Source: Sinomonas humi
GTDB taxonomy: Bacteria > Actinomycetota > Actinomycetes > Actinomycetales > Micrococcaceae
NCBI RefSeq assembly: GCF_000802235.1
Contig: NZ_JTDL01000104.1
Location: 124,001-188,000 of the forward strand
Direction: 5' to 3'
DNA length: 64,000 nucleotides
Part shown: positions 18,159 to 26,405 of the stretch, in pieces
Position numbering within the stretch: position 1 is the stretch's first letter
How the letters are laid out: each line of letters starts with the position of its first letter
The notes under the pieces: generated by a model
Told to the model about the DNA's origin: nothing
Seen by the model: only the letters and a program-made list of their open reading frames with translations
The model's database searches: none
Translations under genes and position numbers: made by a program

Positions 18159-18650
18159 CTAGGCGGAGTGCCTCACCGTGCTCGTTGCAGGGCTCTGGTA
18201 GTAAGTGAGCCGGAACTTGCCAATCTGTACTTCTGCCCCGGTCCACAGCACCACGCGGTCCACTCGATCGTGATTGACGTAGGTCCCGTTCAGGCTCCCC
18301 GCATCCACGACCTCGAAAGCACCGCTCGGCGTACGGCGGAATTCTGCGTGCCGGCGCGAGACCGTGACGTCGTCAAGGAAGATGTCTGCGTTCGGGTGCC
18401 GACCGACCGTCGTAGCCTCCGAATCGAGAAGGAAGCGCGCGCCCGAGTTAGGCCCCGAGTGGGCGATGAGCAGGGCCGAACCGAACGGGAGCGCATCGAT
18501 AGCAGCCTCTTCCTCCGAGGTCAGCTGGCGGGCCCGAAGGGGCTCCTTGCCGATCGGCGGGAGATGGATAGACGTCGTTTCAGACGCAGAGATGTCGCGC
18601 TCCGTGGCCTCTCCTGCGTCCAGACCACGACGCTCCTCGCTGCCCATCAT
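18159..18650 (-). CDS. garA: FHA-domain metabolic regulator GarA/OdhI
   Basis: Forkhead-associated protein of 163 aa with AGAGGAGGA just before its ATG. The N-terminal tail carries the conserved phosphorylation motif ETTS (Thr25/Thr26), the site used by PknB/PknG-type kinases. The FHA domain follows: TVGRHPNADIFLDDVTVSRRHAEF and DAGSLNGTYVNHDRV, with the usual Gly-Arg, Ser-Arg-His and Asn-Gly residues. In relatives the unphosphorylated form inhibits 2-oxoglutarate dehydrogenase and glutamate dehydrogenase and activates glutamate synthase; phosphorylation makes the tail bind its own FHA domain. It sits between gcvH and ftsR as in mycobacteria, and the PASTA kinase at 757 is a possible kinase partner. 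Confidence 0.93.
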   Translation of the reverse strand: MMGSEERRGLDAGEATERDISASETTSIHLPPIGKEPLRARQLTSEEEAAIDALPFGSALLIAHSGPNSGARFLLDSEATTVGRHPNADIFLDDVTVSRRHAEFRRTPSGAFEVVDAGSLNGTYVNHDRVDRVVLWTGAEVQIGKFRLTYYQSPATSTVRHSA

Positions 18651-18678
18651 TCCTCCTCTTCGGTGTATCCCCAGATGT

Positions 18679-19065
18679 CTACCCTACCTGCTGTTCGTAC
18701 TGCGATGCACTGAGCAGATCGTCGACCTCGGCGGTGTCCTTCAGCTTGACGTCGATGAGCCAGCCTTCCCCGTAAGGATCGCTGTTGACGAGGGCGGGAT
18801 CGCCGTCGAGCGCTTCGTTGCGGCCCACAATGGTGCCGCTCACGGGAGCGTAGATGTCGCTCACGCTCTTGGTCGATTCGACCTCGCCGACGACCGCGTT
18901 GGCGCTCACCTCAGTGCCCACCTCGGGCATCTGGACGTAGACGACGTCACCGAGGGCGTCCTGGGCGAAGTCAGTGATGCCGACGCGCACCACGCCGTCG
19001 CCGTTCGCGGCCGAAACCCACTCGTGCTCGGCGGTGTAGGCGAGGTCGCCTGGGACATTGCTCAT
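18679..19065 (-). CDS. gcvH: Glycine cleavage system H protein
   Basis: Lipoyl carrier of the glycine cleavage system; shuttles the aminomethyl group between the P and T proteins. 128 aa. Seen: AYTAEHEWVS at the N-terminus, VVYVQMPEVGTEV, and the lipoylation site EVESTKSVSDIYAP with Lys66. It is 28 bases upstream of garA on the same strand, an arrangement conserved in actinobacteria. The gcvT and gcvP genes are not in the window, and no glycine riboswitch is recognisable in the 200 bases upstream. Function is certain. Confidence 0.96.
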   Translation of the reverse strand: MSNVPGDLAYTAEHEWVSAANGDGVVRVGITDFAQDALGDVVYVQMPEVGTEVSANAVVGEVESTKSVSDIYAPVSGTIVGRNEALDGDPALVNSDPYGEGWLIDVKLKDTAEVDDLLSASQYEQQVG

Positions 19066-19265
19066 GGTGCGCCTTTCGTCGAAGGAGTGGCCTCGGAATC
19101 CCGCGGGGCCGTGTCCGCTGAAAGTATAGGCATAACGAAACCCCTGTTCAGGGTGGGGTTTTCTGGCACGATGGACGAGTCAGGCGCGGGCCACGGTGGG
19201 GTGAACCGCCGGGCTGAGACCCTGCCCCTCCCGTGGCCATCGAGGTCAGGACGAAAGGCGGTGCC

Positions 19266-20180
19266 ATGCCCGAGCTCCCTGAAGTCACAGCACTGGCGGC
19301 GTACCTCGACGGACGCCTCCAGGGAGCGCGGATCGAGAGGGCATTCTTCCCCTCGATCCACGCCCTCAAGACCGCTGATCCCCCGTTCTCCGCGCTCGTC
19401 GGCCGGCGCGTCGACTCGGTCGGGCGGCGGGGCAAGTTCATCGTCATTGTCACGGTGCCTGAAGACGATGGCACGGATGGCGGCGCTGACGACGACGGCG
19501 CAGGCCGACTCGCCGTCGTCGTCCACCTCGCGCTCGGCGGCTGGGTGCGGCTCGCCGACAAGCTGCCGGACCCCAAGCCCCCGCGCGGCAAGGGGTACGT
19601 GGCTGCGCGCTTTGGCTTCGAGCGCGACGGCGAGGTCACGGGCATCGATCTCACGGAATCGGGGACCTGGAAGCGCCTCTCTGTGTCCATCGTGCGGCGG
19701 CTCGAGGATGTGCCAGCGATCGCCGAGCTCGGACCCGAGCCGCTCGAACCCGACTTCACACTCGAGAAGTTCCGCGGCCTCCTCAATCACCGGCAGCAGA
19801 TCAAGGGGCTCCTGCGGAACCAGAAGGTCATAGCCGGGATTGGAAACGCCTACAGCGACGAGATCCTGCACGCGGCCAAGCTCTCCCCCTTCGCGATTGC
19901 CTCGACACTCTCCGACGAGGAGAGCGAGCGCCTTTACGGCTCGCTTCGGAGCGTCCTCCAAGAGGCCATGGACGATGCTCTCGGCCACCCGCCGGAAGAG
20001 CTCAAGGACGAGAAGCGACGGAGCATGCGCGTCCACCGCCGTACAGGCGAGGCATGCCCGGTCTGCGGTGACACCATCCGCGAAGTCACGTTCTCGGACA
20101 GCGCCCTCCAGTACTGCCCGACGTGCCAGACCGGCGGCAAGATCCTCGCGGACCGGACCACTTCGAAGTTCCTGAAATAG
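19266..20180 (+). CDS. Fpg/Nei-family DNA glycosylase-AP lyase
   Basis: Base-excision repair enzyme of 304 aa. I start it at ATG 19266 because the mature protein must begin MPELPEV: Pro is the N-terminal nucleophile and Glu follows. Seen: LVGRRVDSVGRRGKFIVI, a helix-two-turn-helix region KGLLRNQKVIAGIGNAYSDEILHAA, and a C-terminal zinc finger CPVCGD...YCPTCQTGG with four Cys. The insertion of about 20 acidic residues after VTVPEDDG is longer than in E. coli MutM. Both Fpg (8-oxoguanine) and Nei (oxidised pyrimidine) specificities are possible; actinobacteria carry several paralogues, so I give no symbol. Confidence 0.92.
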   Translation: MPELPEVTALAAYLDGRLQGARIERAFFPSIHALKTADPPFSALVGRRVDSVGRRGKFIVIVTVPEDDGTDGGADDDGAGRLAVVVHLALGGWVRLADKLPDPKPPRGKGYVAARFGFERDGEVTGIDLTESGTWKRLSVSIVRRLEDVPAIAELGPEPLEPDFTLEKFRGLLNHRQQIKGLLRNQKVIAGIGNAYSDEILHAAKLSPFAIASTLSDEESERLYGSLRSVLQEAMDDALGHPPEELKDEKRRSMRVHRRTGEACPVCGDTIREVTFSDSALQYCPTCQTGGKILADRTTSKFLK

Positions 20181-20183
20181 GCC

Positions 20184-20759
20184 TCAGACCACATCCATGA
20201 GCGTGAGTGCCCGCTCGAGCAGCAACTCGGCCGCTCCCGCGTCGTAGCCTGGCTGGCTCGGGTCCGCGAAGAAGTGCTCGCTGCCTTCGTAGAGGAACAG
20301 CTCCGCGCCGGGCGTGGTCGCAACGAGCTCGCGCGCGGCCGCGAGATCGCCGTCGGGGGCGAAGAACGGGTCGCCATCCTTGCCGTGGATCTGGACTGGG
20401 ACGCCCGGGGGCCACGACGTGCCGAACTGGGCGACCGGAACGCAGGCGGCTATCAAGCATGCACCGCGTGCCCCCGCGCGAGTCTGCGCGAGCTGCTGGG
20501 CGGGAAGGACGCCGAGCGAATACCCCACGTAGACGAGCCCCGGAGCCAGGTCCTCGACCGCGCGTGCGCCCCGCGAAAGGATCTCGCCGAAGCCGATCTC
20601 CTCAGCGTGGGCGACGCCGTCGTCCACGCTGTCGAAAGTCTTGCCGTCGAAGAGGTCCGGGGTATGCACAACGTGCCCCGCACGCTGGAGCTCCTCGGCG
20701 AAGTCGAGGAGCCCAGATGTGAGCCCGAGGGCGTGATGGAAGAGGACGGCTTCAGCCAC
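20184..20759 (-). CDS. Dienelactone-hydrolase-family protein
   Basis: Alpha/beta hydrolase of 191 aa: EAVLFHHALGLTSGLLDFAEELQRAGHVVHTPDLFDG, a nucleophile region VGYSLGVLPAQQLA with Ser in GYSLG (dienelactone hydrolases proper use Cys), the acid in HGKDGDPFF, and GSEHFFAD with the likely catalytic His. Short length and the YSLG elbow fit the small uncharacterised DLH-like group rather than a true carboxymethylenebutenolidase. It is 19 bases downstream of the MFS permease on the same strand, so the two may be cotranscribed, and it converges with the glycosylase, with 3 bases between stops. Substrate unknown. Confidence 0.82.
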   Translation of the reverse strand: MAEAVLFHHALGLTSGLLDFAEELQRAGHVVHTPDLFDGKTFDSVDDGVAHAEEIGFGEILSRGARAVEDLAPGLVYVGYSLGVLPAQQLAQTRAGARGACLIAACVPVAQFGTSWPPGVPVQIHGKDGDPFFAPDGDLAAARELVATTPGAELFLYEGSEHFFADPSQPGYDAGAAELLLERALTLMDVV

Positions 20760-20778
20760 TACTCGCAGCCCCTTCCGC

Positions 20779-22200
20779 TCATGCGCGCCCCGCCTCTGTC
20801 GCTGTCCGTTCCTCCTGGTCTACGTACCCGTAGAGCTCCGGCAGGATCAGCCAGGCCGAGAGGAAGCCGATGAGCGAGAGGACAGAGACGGCGAGCGTCG
20901 CGCCCACCTTGCCCCAGGCCGCCGTCATGACCGGGAAGATGAAGGCGCCGAAGAACGAGGCCGCCTTCACGAACACGTAGCCGAAGCCGGACGCCGTAGC
21001 GCGGAACCGCGCCGGGGCGACCATGGACGTGATCGTCATGCCGTTCGAGGCATCCCAGTAGTGTCCCCACATGAGAACGCAGGCCCCGATGACGATGAGC
21101 CACTTGATGTCCGCTCCGAGCGCGAAGGCGCCAATGAGCAGGCCAACGAACGCGAGGCCGAATCCCCACATCGCGACGCCCTTGTGGCCGATCCTGGCGA
21201 TCATGATCGGGGCGACGAATCCCGAAATGGTGGCAAGGACGTAGATCGCGGCGGTGACGAGGTTCGTGCCCGTGATGTTCGAGCTGCCACCGCTCGTGCT
21301 GACTCCGACGCCGGCGGTGACCAGGATGACCGGCAGGTAGAACCCGAACGCCGTGAACTCGGCGCCTTGGCAGGCGTTGGAGATCCAGCCGAAGATCGTG
21401 GCCCGACGCTTGATCCGGTCGGCCCAGATCACCTTGAGGAAGTCCCGCACCCTTGGCTTCTCGATCTCGACATCCTCATTCGGGAGCATCTCGAGCGGAT
21501 CGTTGAAGAGACGCTGCGAGACCTCCTTGGCCTTGACGAACTGGCCCCTGTGGATGAGCGACATCGGCGTCTCAGGGAGGTTGAGGCGGGCAAGCAGCAG
21601 GATCAATGCCGGAACTGCGCCGATCGCGAGGGCGACGCGCCACAGGATGTGGTGGTCCATTCCGGTCGCGTACATGATCGTGATGACCACGATCGAGAAG
21701 ACCTCGCCCAAGCCGAACATGAACTGCCAGCGGCTGCCCATGACCTCGCGGGCGCCCTTGGACATCGACTCCATGATGTAGGCGTAGCCGTTGGAGATGT
21801 CGCTTCCGAGCGGAATGCCGATGAGGAACCGGACGACGATCAGGTCCCACACGCCGACCGAGAAGCCTTGGACGATGGCGAGGATGATGAAGAGCACCAT
21901 CGTCAGGATGAACACGGCCTTGCGGCCGAGCTTGTCAGCGACAAAGCCGCCGATCAGAGCGCCGATGAGTGCGCCGCCCTGGACGCCCGCGGTCACGAGG
22001 CCCAGCTCGAAGGCGTTCGGGTGATACTCGGCACTGATGAAGACGAGGACAAACGAGATCGCGTAGAGATCCCAGGCCTCGATCAGGATGGTCGCGATCA
22101 TCATCCAGCCGCCCCTGAAGCTGGACACCGTTCCTGTCTTGTTCAGGAGGGTCTGGGTCGCATCGTCGGAGAGCCGGCGGATTGTCGCTTGGTCCATCAT
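20779..22200 (-). CDS. MFS transporter, sugar/organic-acid porter type
   Basis: Inner-membrane secondary transporter of 473 aa with about 12 hydrophobic helices. Seen: the loop 2-3 signature GGFVADKLGRKAVF, the sugar-porter-like RFLIGIPLGSDISNGYAYIMES, a central charged loop with LPETPMSLIHRGQFVKAKEV, and RIGHKGVAMWGFGLAF in the second half. These fit the metabolite:H+ symporter/sugar porter branch. The C-terminus is acidic/Thr-rich and cytosolic. The adjacent downstream hydrolase might act on the imported compound, but that is inference. The substrate cannot be read from the sequence. Confidence 0.88.
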   Translation of the reverse strand: MMDQATIRRLSDDATQTLLNKTGTVSSFRGGWMMIATILIEAWDLYAISFVLVFISAEYHPNAFELGLVTAGVQGGALIGALIGGFVADKLGRKAVFILTMVLFIILAIVQGFSVGVWDLIVVRFLIGIPLGSDISNGYAYIMESMSKGAREVMGSRWQFMFGLGEVFSIVVITIMYATGMDHHILWRVALAIGAVPALILLLARLNLPETPMSLIHRGQFVKAKEVSQRLFNDPLEMLPNEDVEIEKPRVRDFLKVIWADRIKRRATIFGWISNACQGAEFTAFGFYLPVILVTAGVGVSTSGGSSNITGTNLVTAAIYVLATISGFVAPIMIARIGHKGVAMWGFGLAFVGLLIGAFALGADIKWLIVIGACVLMWGHYWDASNGMTITSMVAPARFRATASGFGYVFVKAASFFGAFIFPVMTAAWGKVGATLAVSVLSLIGFLSAWLILPELYGYVDQEERTATEAGRA

Positions 22201-22317
22201 CGCCCCTCGCTTTGTGGGCCCCGTGAGTGCTCACAGGACGCTTCGGCCCCGGAAGTCCGGGCACAACGGCTCTCTACCCAGAAAGGGAGCTTCGAATCAC
22301 CTCCGAGGTTGCCCAGG

Positions 22318-23409
22318 TCAAGCTCGCGCCGGATACCCCTCGACGGGGCCGTCAGTATTCGGCTTCCAGCCGAGCGCAGGCGCCACATGCTCGGCGAAGG
22401 CCTCCAGCACGTGGAGGTTGTACTCGACGCCGAGTTGGTTCGGGATAGTGAGCATGACAGTGTCTGCGGCGGCCACTGCGCTGTCCTTCAAGAGCTCCTC
22501 GATCAGCTCGTCGGGCTCCCCTGCATAGGTCTTGCCGAACGTCGAGCGGAAGCCGTCGATGACGCCGACCTGATCGCCGTCCGGCCGCGACCCGAAGTAC
22601 ATGGCGTCTCGCGAGGACACGATCGGGAAGATGCTGCGGCTCACCGACACGCGCGGAGCGCCCGCGTGCCCCGCCGCCACATACGCGGCCCGGTAGCGGT
22701 CGATCTGCTGGCGTTGGAGCTCGTGGAACGGGACCCCGGCATCCTCGGTGAGCAGCGTGGAACTCATGAGGTTCAGGCCGAGCTTCCCAGCCCATTCCGC
22801 GGTGTCGCGGGTCCCGCTCCCCCACCAGATCCGCTCGCGGAGGCCCGGCGATCGCGGCTCGACCGGCAGGCGGGTGCCGTGCGGGAACTGGTGCGGGTCG
22901 CCGTCGGCCACGCCCTCCCCGTCAATTGCGCGCAGGAAGAGCGCAAACTTCTCACGCGCCATGTCCGCACCGCGGGGGTCGGCGGAGCCCGTGTAGCCGA
23001 AGGCCTCGTAGCCGCGCACCGCGGGCTCGGGTGAGCCCCGGCTGATGCCGAGCGCGATGCGGTTGGCGGCAATGATGTCGAGGGCCGCAGCCTCCTCCGC
23101 GAGGTAGAGCGGGTTCTCGTACCGCATGTCGATGACGCCCGTGCCGACCTCGATGCGCTGCGTCCGCGCGGCCATCGCTGTGAGCAGCGGAATCGGCGAG
23201 GCCTGCTGGGGCGCGAAATGGTGCACCCGCACGTAGGCCCCGTTGACGCCGAGTTCGTCCGCGCCGACAGCGAGGTCGATCGTCTGGAGGATCATGTCCT
23301 TCGCGGACTGCGTCTGCGAGCCGCGGAAGGGTGCGTAGTGCCCGAATGAGAGGAATCCGAAAGCCTTCACATCAGCCGCAAACCACGCAGAGGGCGCAGG
23401 CATTCCCAT
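22318..23409 (-). CDS. LLM-class flavin-dependent oxidoreductase
   Basis: Luciferase-like monooxygenase of 363 aa using reduced FMN or F420. I start it at ATG 23409; ATG 23403 is also possible. The frame stays open to 23589 but runs through a terminator hairpin and the tRNA-derived attachment repeat, so the extra 60 codons are not protein. Seen: AFGFLSFGHYAPF, GVNGAYVRVHHFAPQ, RIEVGTGVIDMRYENPLYLAEEAAALDII, RIALGISRGSPEP, and IWWGSGTRDTAEWAGKLGLNLMSS. It is the first chromosomal gene left of the island and would lie just downstream of tRNA-Pro if the island were removed. Substrate unknown. Confidence 0.88.
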   Translation of the reverse strand: MGMPAPSAWFAADVKAFGFLSFGHYAPFRGSQTQSAKDMILQTIDLAVGADELGVNGAYVRVHHFAPQQASPIPLLTAMAARTQRIEVGTGVIDMRYENPLYLAEEAAALDIIAANRIALGISRGSPEPAVRGYEAFGYTGSADPRGADMAREKFALFLRAIDGEGVADGDPHQFPHGTRLPVEPRSPGLRERIWWGSGTRDTAEWAGKLGLNLMSSTLLTEDAGVPFHELQRQQIDRYRAAYVAAGHAGAPRVSVSRSIFPIVSSRDAMYFGSRPDGDQVGVIDGFRSTFGKTYAGEPDELIEELLKDSAVAAADTVMLTIPNQLGVEYNLHVLEAFAEHVAPALGWKPNTDGPVEGYPARA

Positions 23410-23439
23410 GGAGCTCTCGGAGGGTGCGAGGAAACGACA

Positions 23440-23471
23440 AAGGCCATCGATGTCGGAAGATCGATGGCCTT
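23440..23471 (-). terminator. Stem-loop at island left edge, probable original tRNA-Pro terminator
   Basis: An 11-bp perfect stem AAGGCCATCGA / TCGATGGCCTT with a 10-base loop lies 4 bases outside the left 35-bp repeat. Before integration it would have followed tRNA-Pro directly on the minus strand. The T-tract is weak (TTGTCGTTT). Confidence 0.6.
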
Positions 23472-23474
23472 GTT

Positions 23475-23509
23475 GTCGGGCTGACAGGATTTGAACCTGC
23501 GACCCCTTG
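23475..23509 (-). repeat. attL: 35-bp copy of tRNA-Pro 3' part
   Basis: Identical to 50714-50748; covers the 3' side of the anticodon arm, the T arm and the acceptor 3' strand. Bases beyond the repeat differ: here the tRNA end reads CGAC then AA, so no encoded CCA, and the anticodon and 5' half are missing. Confidence 0.93.
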
Positions 23510-24198
23510 GAGGATTTCTGAATTCTCCGGAAGGCTGCGGAAATTTCGCGTTTTCCCTGATCAGACGGGGAATCGGGCGACTCCCCCACATGGAGTGTAC
23601 CCGGTCATCTCCGGTCGGTCACGGGTGTTTTCGATGGGTATCTGGTGGGCGGCCCGGCTGCCCGTACAGACGGATTCACTGGTGGGAGGTCTTATACTCG
23701 CCGGAAGATTATGTGGACAACAGCATTTCGTCAATTATCCGATCCGAGTTCAAGGCGCGAGTTGACGGACTGCCTGCCGCGTATTGGAGGCCTGTTCCCA
23801 GGCCTCCGGTTAGGGTTGGAAAGGGATGTCATCTGTGTGGAGATTCACGTCCCTTCCTAACCATGGAACACCCTCGTTCATGTCCGTTTGGAAAAACCCC
23901 GGGGAGAGGCCGCGTTTATGTCACGTTTGGTCTGGCCGTGGAAGCGTCTCCCGTTGACCCGGTTCGAGGCGCTTACTCGGCCGAGGTACGGGCTGATGCC
24001 GCCCAGGCGGAGCGGCCAGCCGCCGCCCAGGATCATGCAGAGATAACTTGGGGGGTGATCCCGGCTCAGCTTTGACAGCCGCGACGTACTATGACGCCAT
24101 GGCACAGCACGGGGCCAGTCGAATAGGGGCCCACACGCCGACGTTAGCGGAGCCGACGGTGGTCCAGCAGAGGGACTCCCGGCGCCTGCGGGGAGGGC
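23510..24198. other. Island left end without a confident gene
   Basis: 689 bases next to attL. Open frames here are short, overlap on both strands and lack good start sites. One 42-codon frame at 23918-24046 (plus) starts with MSRLVWPWKRLPL after GGGGAGAGG at long spacing and might be translated, but I cannot support a product. A GGCCTG..CAGGCC inverted repeat is seen near 23788-23806. A short SD (GGGAGGG) at the right edge belongs to the next gene. Confidence 0.5.
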
Positions 24199-25902
24199 AT
24201 GATGGGTAGAGCACCTCGCCAACTCACTGGCGCTGCCGTGAACGCCCAGCCGACACCTGCCGTTGATGTCCCCGCACCGCTCAGCTCCGACGAGCGGGAT
24301 GTCTTCCTCTCAACGCACAACCTGCCCGATCACGGCTTCGACGACTGGAGCCGAAACGGCAAGGACATCACCTATTTCCTCGAAATGGTGGACAGCCGGA
24401 ACCTCGCGCTCCTGCGGGACATTCTTGCCAAACGCGAAGTCCCCGCCGACATTCTCACCACTATCGTCATGCGCACGTGGCGCAAGGAGCACGGCAACGA
24501 CATGTTCAACGCCCTGCTCCTTGCCCGGGAGCTCCGACGCGAGGGCGGCATCCCCATCGCAGATGAAGAGTATGAGGAGCGCGGTGACGGATTCGTCAGC
24601 GCCTGCATCGGGCTGATGCACAACTACAGCCCTAGCCATAAGGAGCCGATGCCGCGCATCGAGACGGCCGCAGAATTGAAAGGAGCAGCGGCGGTCATCC
24701 AATTCATCGGAGCAGTCGGCACTGACAGCCCTGCCATCAAGCGCGCCAGAACCTACAGCTCGAACGGGACCACGGATTGGAATCTCGCGATAGTCAACCC
24801 ACATCTGGACAAGTTCCTGCGCGTCAACCCCCTGCTCGTGGGGCAAGTCGCCTCTTTCGTGCGGGTGAATGAAATCGGGACCAGCAACGCCTCGCTCTCT
24901 ACGCTGCTGGAGCACCTGAAGTCCGAGGGGTACGAATTCACCCTCCCGCAAGCTCGAACCAAGAGGAGTGTGCCAGCCGAGCAGGCAGATGAGGAGGAGC
25001 CCCCACCCACGCTGATCACCGACGGTCAGATCGTCCGCTCCCTGAAGCGGACCCTAGGGGTCCGGGACGAGGCCCTGTTCGACGAGCTGGAGCCGATGCT
25101 GCCCGAGCTGTTCGACCTGCTGCGCGAACATTACGAGCAGCTCGACAAGATCGCGTCGATGATCGAGAACAACTGGCTCCCCGACCCGGAAGCAATCCGC
25201 GGCCGCGTGGAGGGCACGAAGCTCCCGAAGTCGGCTCAGTACCTGCTCCGGGGCGAAGCTAACCGGGAACGGCTCGCTTACTACCTGACAGAGGAGGGGC
25301 ACGCTCTGGCCGGCTCGTGGGTAGAGCATGCGGAGGCCGGGCGGATCGATGCGGCCATCGAAGCGCTCCACGACAAGGATATCGTCCTCCTGACCAACGC
25401 CCTTCGGGAGGGGATCATCGACGCCGACTCTTGCTGGGAGATCGTGCGGAACTCAAACGGAATCCGATACAACATCGTCCGGGAGTGCGTCCTCCTCGCT
25501 AGGGCTCTGCCCGACCTGAAGCTAGACCCCACCTTCCTCGTCGAGGTGGTGAACGGGCTGCGCCACGCCGCCGACTACCCGCACCCGGTCTTCGACCCTC
25601 TCGATATGAGCAGCGAAGAACAGATCTCCCGCTACGCCGCCGTCGCCAGAGCGATCCACTACTACGACCAGAACCACCGGGACGCCCGCTATGACCTGTC
25701 GCCGAACCTCGTCCGGAACCGCCGGACGCAGAGTCACGAAATGCGCGGACGCCAGCTCAGAGAGGAGACCGCGGAGATCATCATGGAGCATCCTGAAACG
25801 GCCGAGAGGGTAATTCGGCTCCTGCTGGAGGAGGGCATCCACCGCAGAGAAGACGTGCTCGCGCGCCTTTTCGCTGACGAGGGGAGCGAGGACGCCAAGT
25901 GA
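24199..25902 (+). CDS. Unknown 567-aa island protein
   Basis: Not recognised. ATG 24199 (or 24202) follows GGGGAGGGC at close spacing. The product is 567 aa, mostly helical in composition, hydrophilic, with no signal peptide or membrane segment. The N-terminal part has LEMVDSRNLALLRDILAKREVPADILTTIVMRTWRKEHGNDMFNALLLARELRREG, which resembles a helical-repeat scaffold; a Glu/Pro-rich linker (ADEEEPPPT) at about 255-265 separates it from a second helical domain. The last residues RRKEDVLARLF-like HRREDVLARLFADEGSEDAK repeat the pattern of a short HTH-like helix. Codon use is like the island's other genes. It converges with a small broken gene and the helicase at 26406. A role in the neighbouring defence cassette is possible but unsupported. 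Confidence 0.7.
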   Translation: MMGRAPRQLTGAAVNAQPTPAVDVPAPLSSDERDVFLSTHNLPDHGFDDWSRNGKDITYFLEMVDSRNLALLRDILAKREVPADILTTIVMRTWRKEHGNDMFNALLLARELRREGGIPIADEEYEERGDGFVSACIGLMHNYSPSHKEPMPRIETAAELKGAAAVIQFIGAVGTDSPAIKRARTYSSNGTTDWNLAIVNPHLDKFLRVNPLLVGQVASFVRVNEIGTSNASLSTLLEHLKSEGYEFTLPQARTKRSVPAEQADEEEPPPTLITDGQIVRSLKRTLGVRDEALFDELEPMLPELFDLLREHYEQLDKIASMIENNWLPDPEAIRGRVEGTKLPKSAQYLLRGEANRERLAYYLTEEGHALAGSWVEHAEAGRIDAAIEALHDKDIVLLTNALREGIIDADSCWEIVRNSNGIRYNIVRECVLLARALPDLKLDPTFLVEVVNGLRHAADYPHPVFDPLDMSSEEQISRYAAVARAIHYYDQNHRDARYDLSPNLVRNRRTQSHEMRGRQLREETAEIIMEHPETAERVIRLLLEEGIHRREDVLARLFADEGSEDAK

Positions 25903-26008
25903 ACCTGCCGGAGAGCCATATGGATGTCGCCGCCGCGGAGGCGGATGTTTTGTCCCGCGTAGAACGTAAGCTTTCCTCACAATTCGAGGTACGAAGGGGG
26001 ACAGGGAT

Positions 26009-26260
26009 TTGGGTTTTCTGTCGAGGCGGCTTGTGCCGCGAAGCGTCCGCCGGGCGATGCATCCGGTCTGATCAGCCAAGCGGATGGCGAAGAAGGCGCT
26101 GATCCCGAAGCCGGTGCGCAAGGCGATGTGGACGGCGCATACGGTGGCGAATCCGATCAGTTCCGCGCCGTACTCGCTGGGGCGGTCGCTGTCAAAAGCC
26201 GAATCTAGATCAAGCCGAGCTGCCGAACCGCCGCGCAAGTTCGCTCAGGCATCTCCATAG
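26009..26260 (+). pseudogene. Small basic protein gene broken by an in-frame TGA
   Basis: One frame reads from TTG 26009 (AAGGGGG and AGGGA lie upstream) through MGFLSRRLVPRSVRRAMHPV, a TGA at 26069-26071, then continues SAKRMAKKALIPKPVRKAM and WTAHTVANPISSAPYSLGRS to TAG at 26258. The two halves share a repeated pattern (LVPRSVRRAMHPV / LIPKPVRKAMWTAHTV), which shows that they are one reading unit. Third-position GC is high until about codon 60 and then drops, so the true 3' end may also be lost. A CGA-to-TGA change is the simplest cause. ATG 26084 could still give a 58-aa product. Family not identified with certainty. Confidence 0.55.
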
Positions 26261-26405
26261 TGGGCAATTACCTTCTCAGTGAAGGTGGGCGATGCCGGTT
26301 TGCTGATCTCGTGTCGAGGTTCTTCCTTCGGCCTAGCGGCTAGTCCGGGTGCCCCGGGATCGAGGTCCATCACGGACGCCCCTTTCCGAGCTGCCTAGTC
26401 CGGGG

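Noticed and set aside
19138-19161. AAACCCC/GGGGTTT stem-loop upstream of gcvH
   Set aside because: Stem of 7 bp between divergent genes where no terminator is needed; considered as a riboswitch but no glycine-aptamer pattern is visible.
21061-23034. 657-codon frame antisense to the MFS permease and LLM genes
   Set aside because: Spans two unrelated genes on the opposite strand and has no motif.
23410-23589. N-terminal extension of the LLM oxidoreductase
   Set aside because: Runs through a hairpin and the tRNA-derived att repeat; the protein family starts near MPAPSAWFAADVK.
26069-26071. In-frame TGA as selenocysteine codon
   Set aside because: No SECIS-like hairpin seen after it, and the surrounding small basic protein is not a selenoprotein type; a point mutation is simpler.
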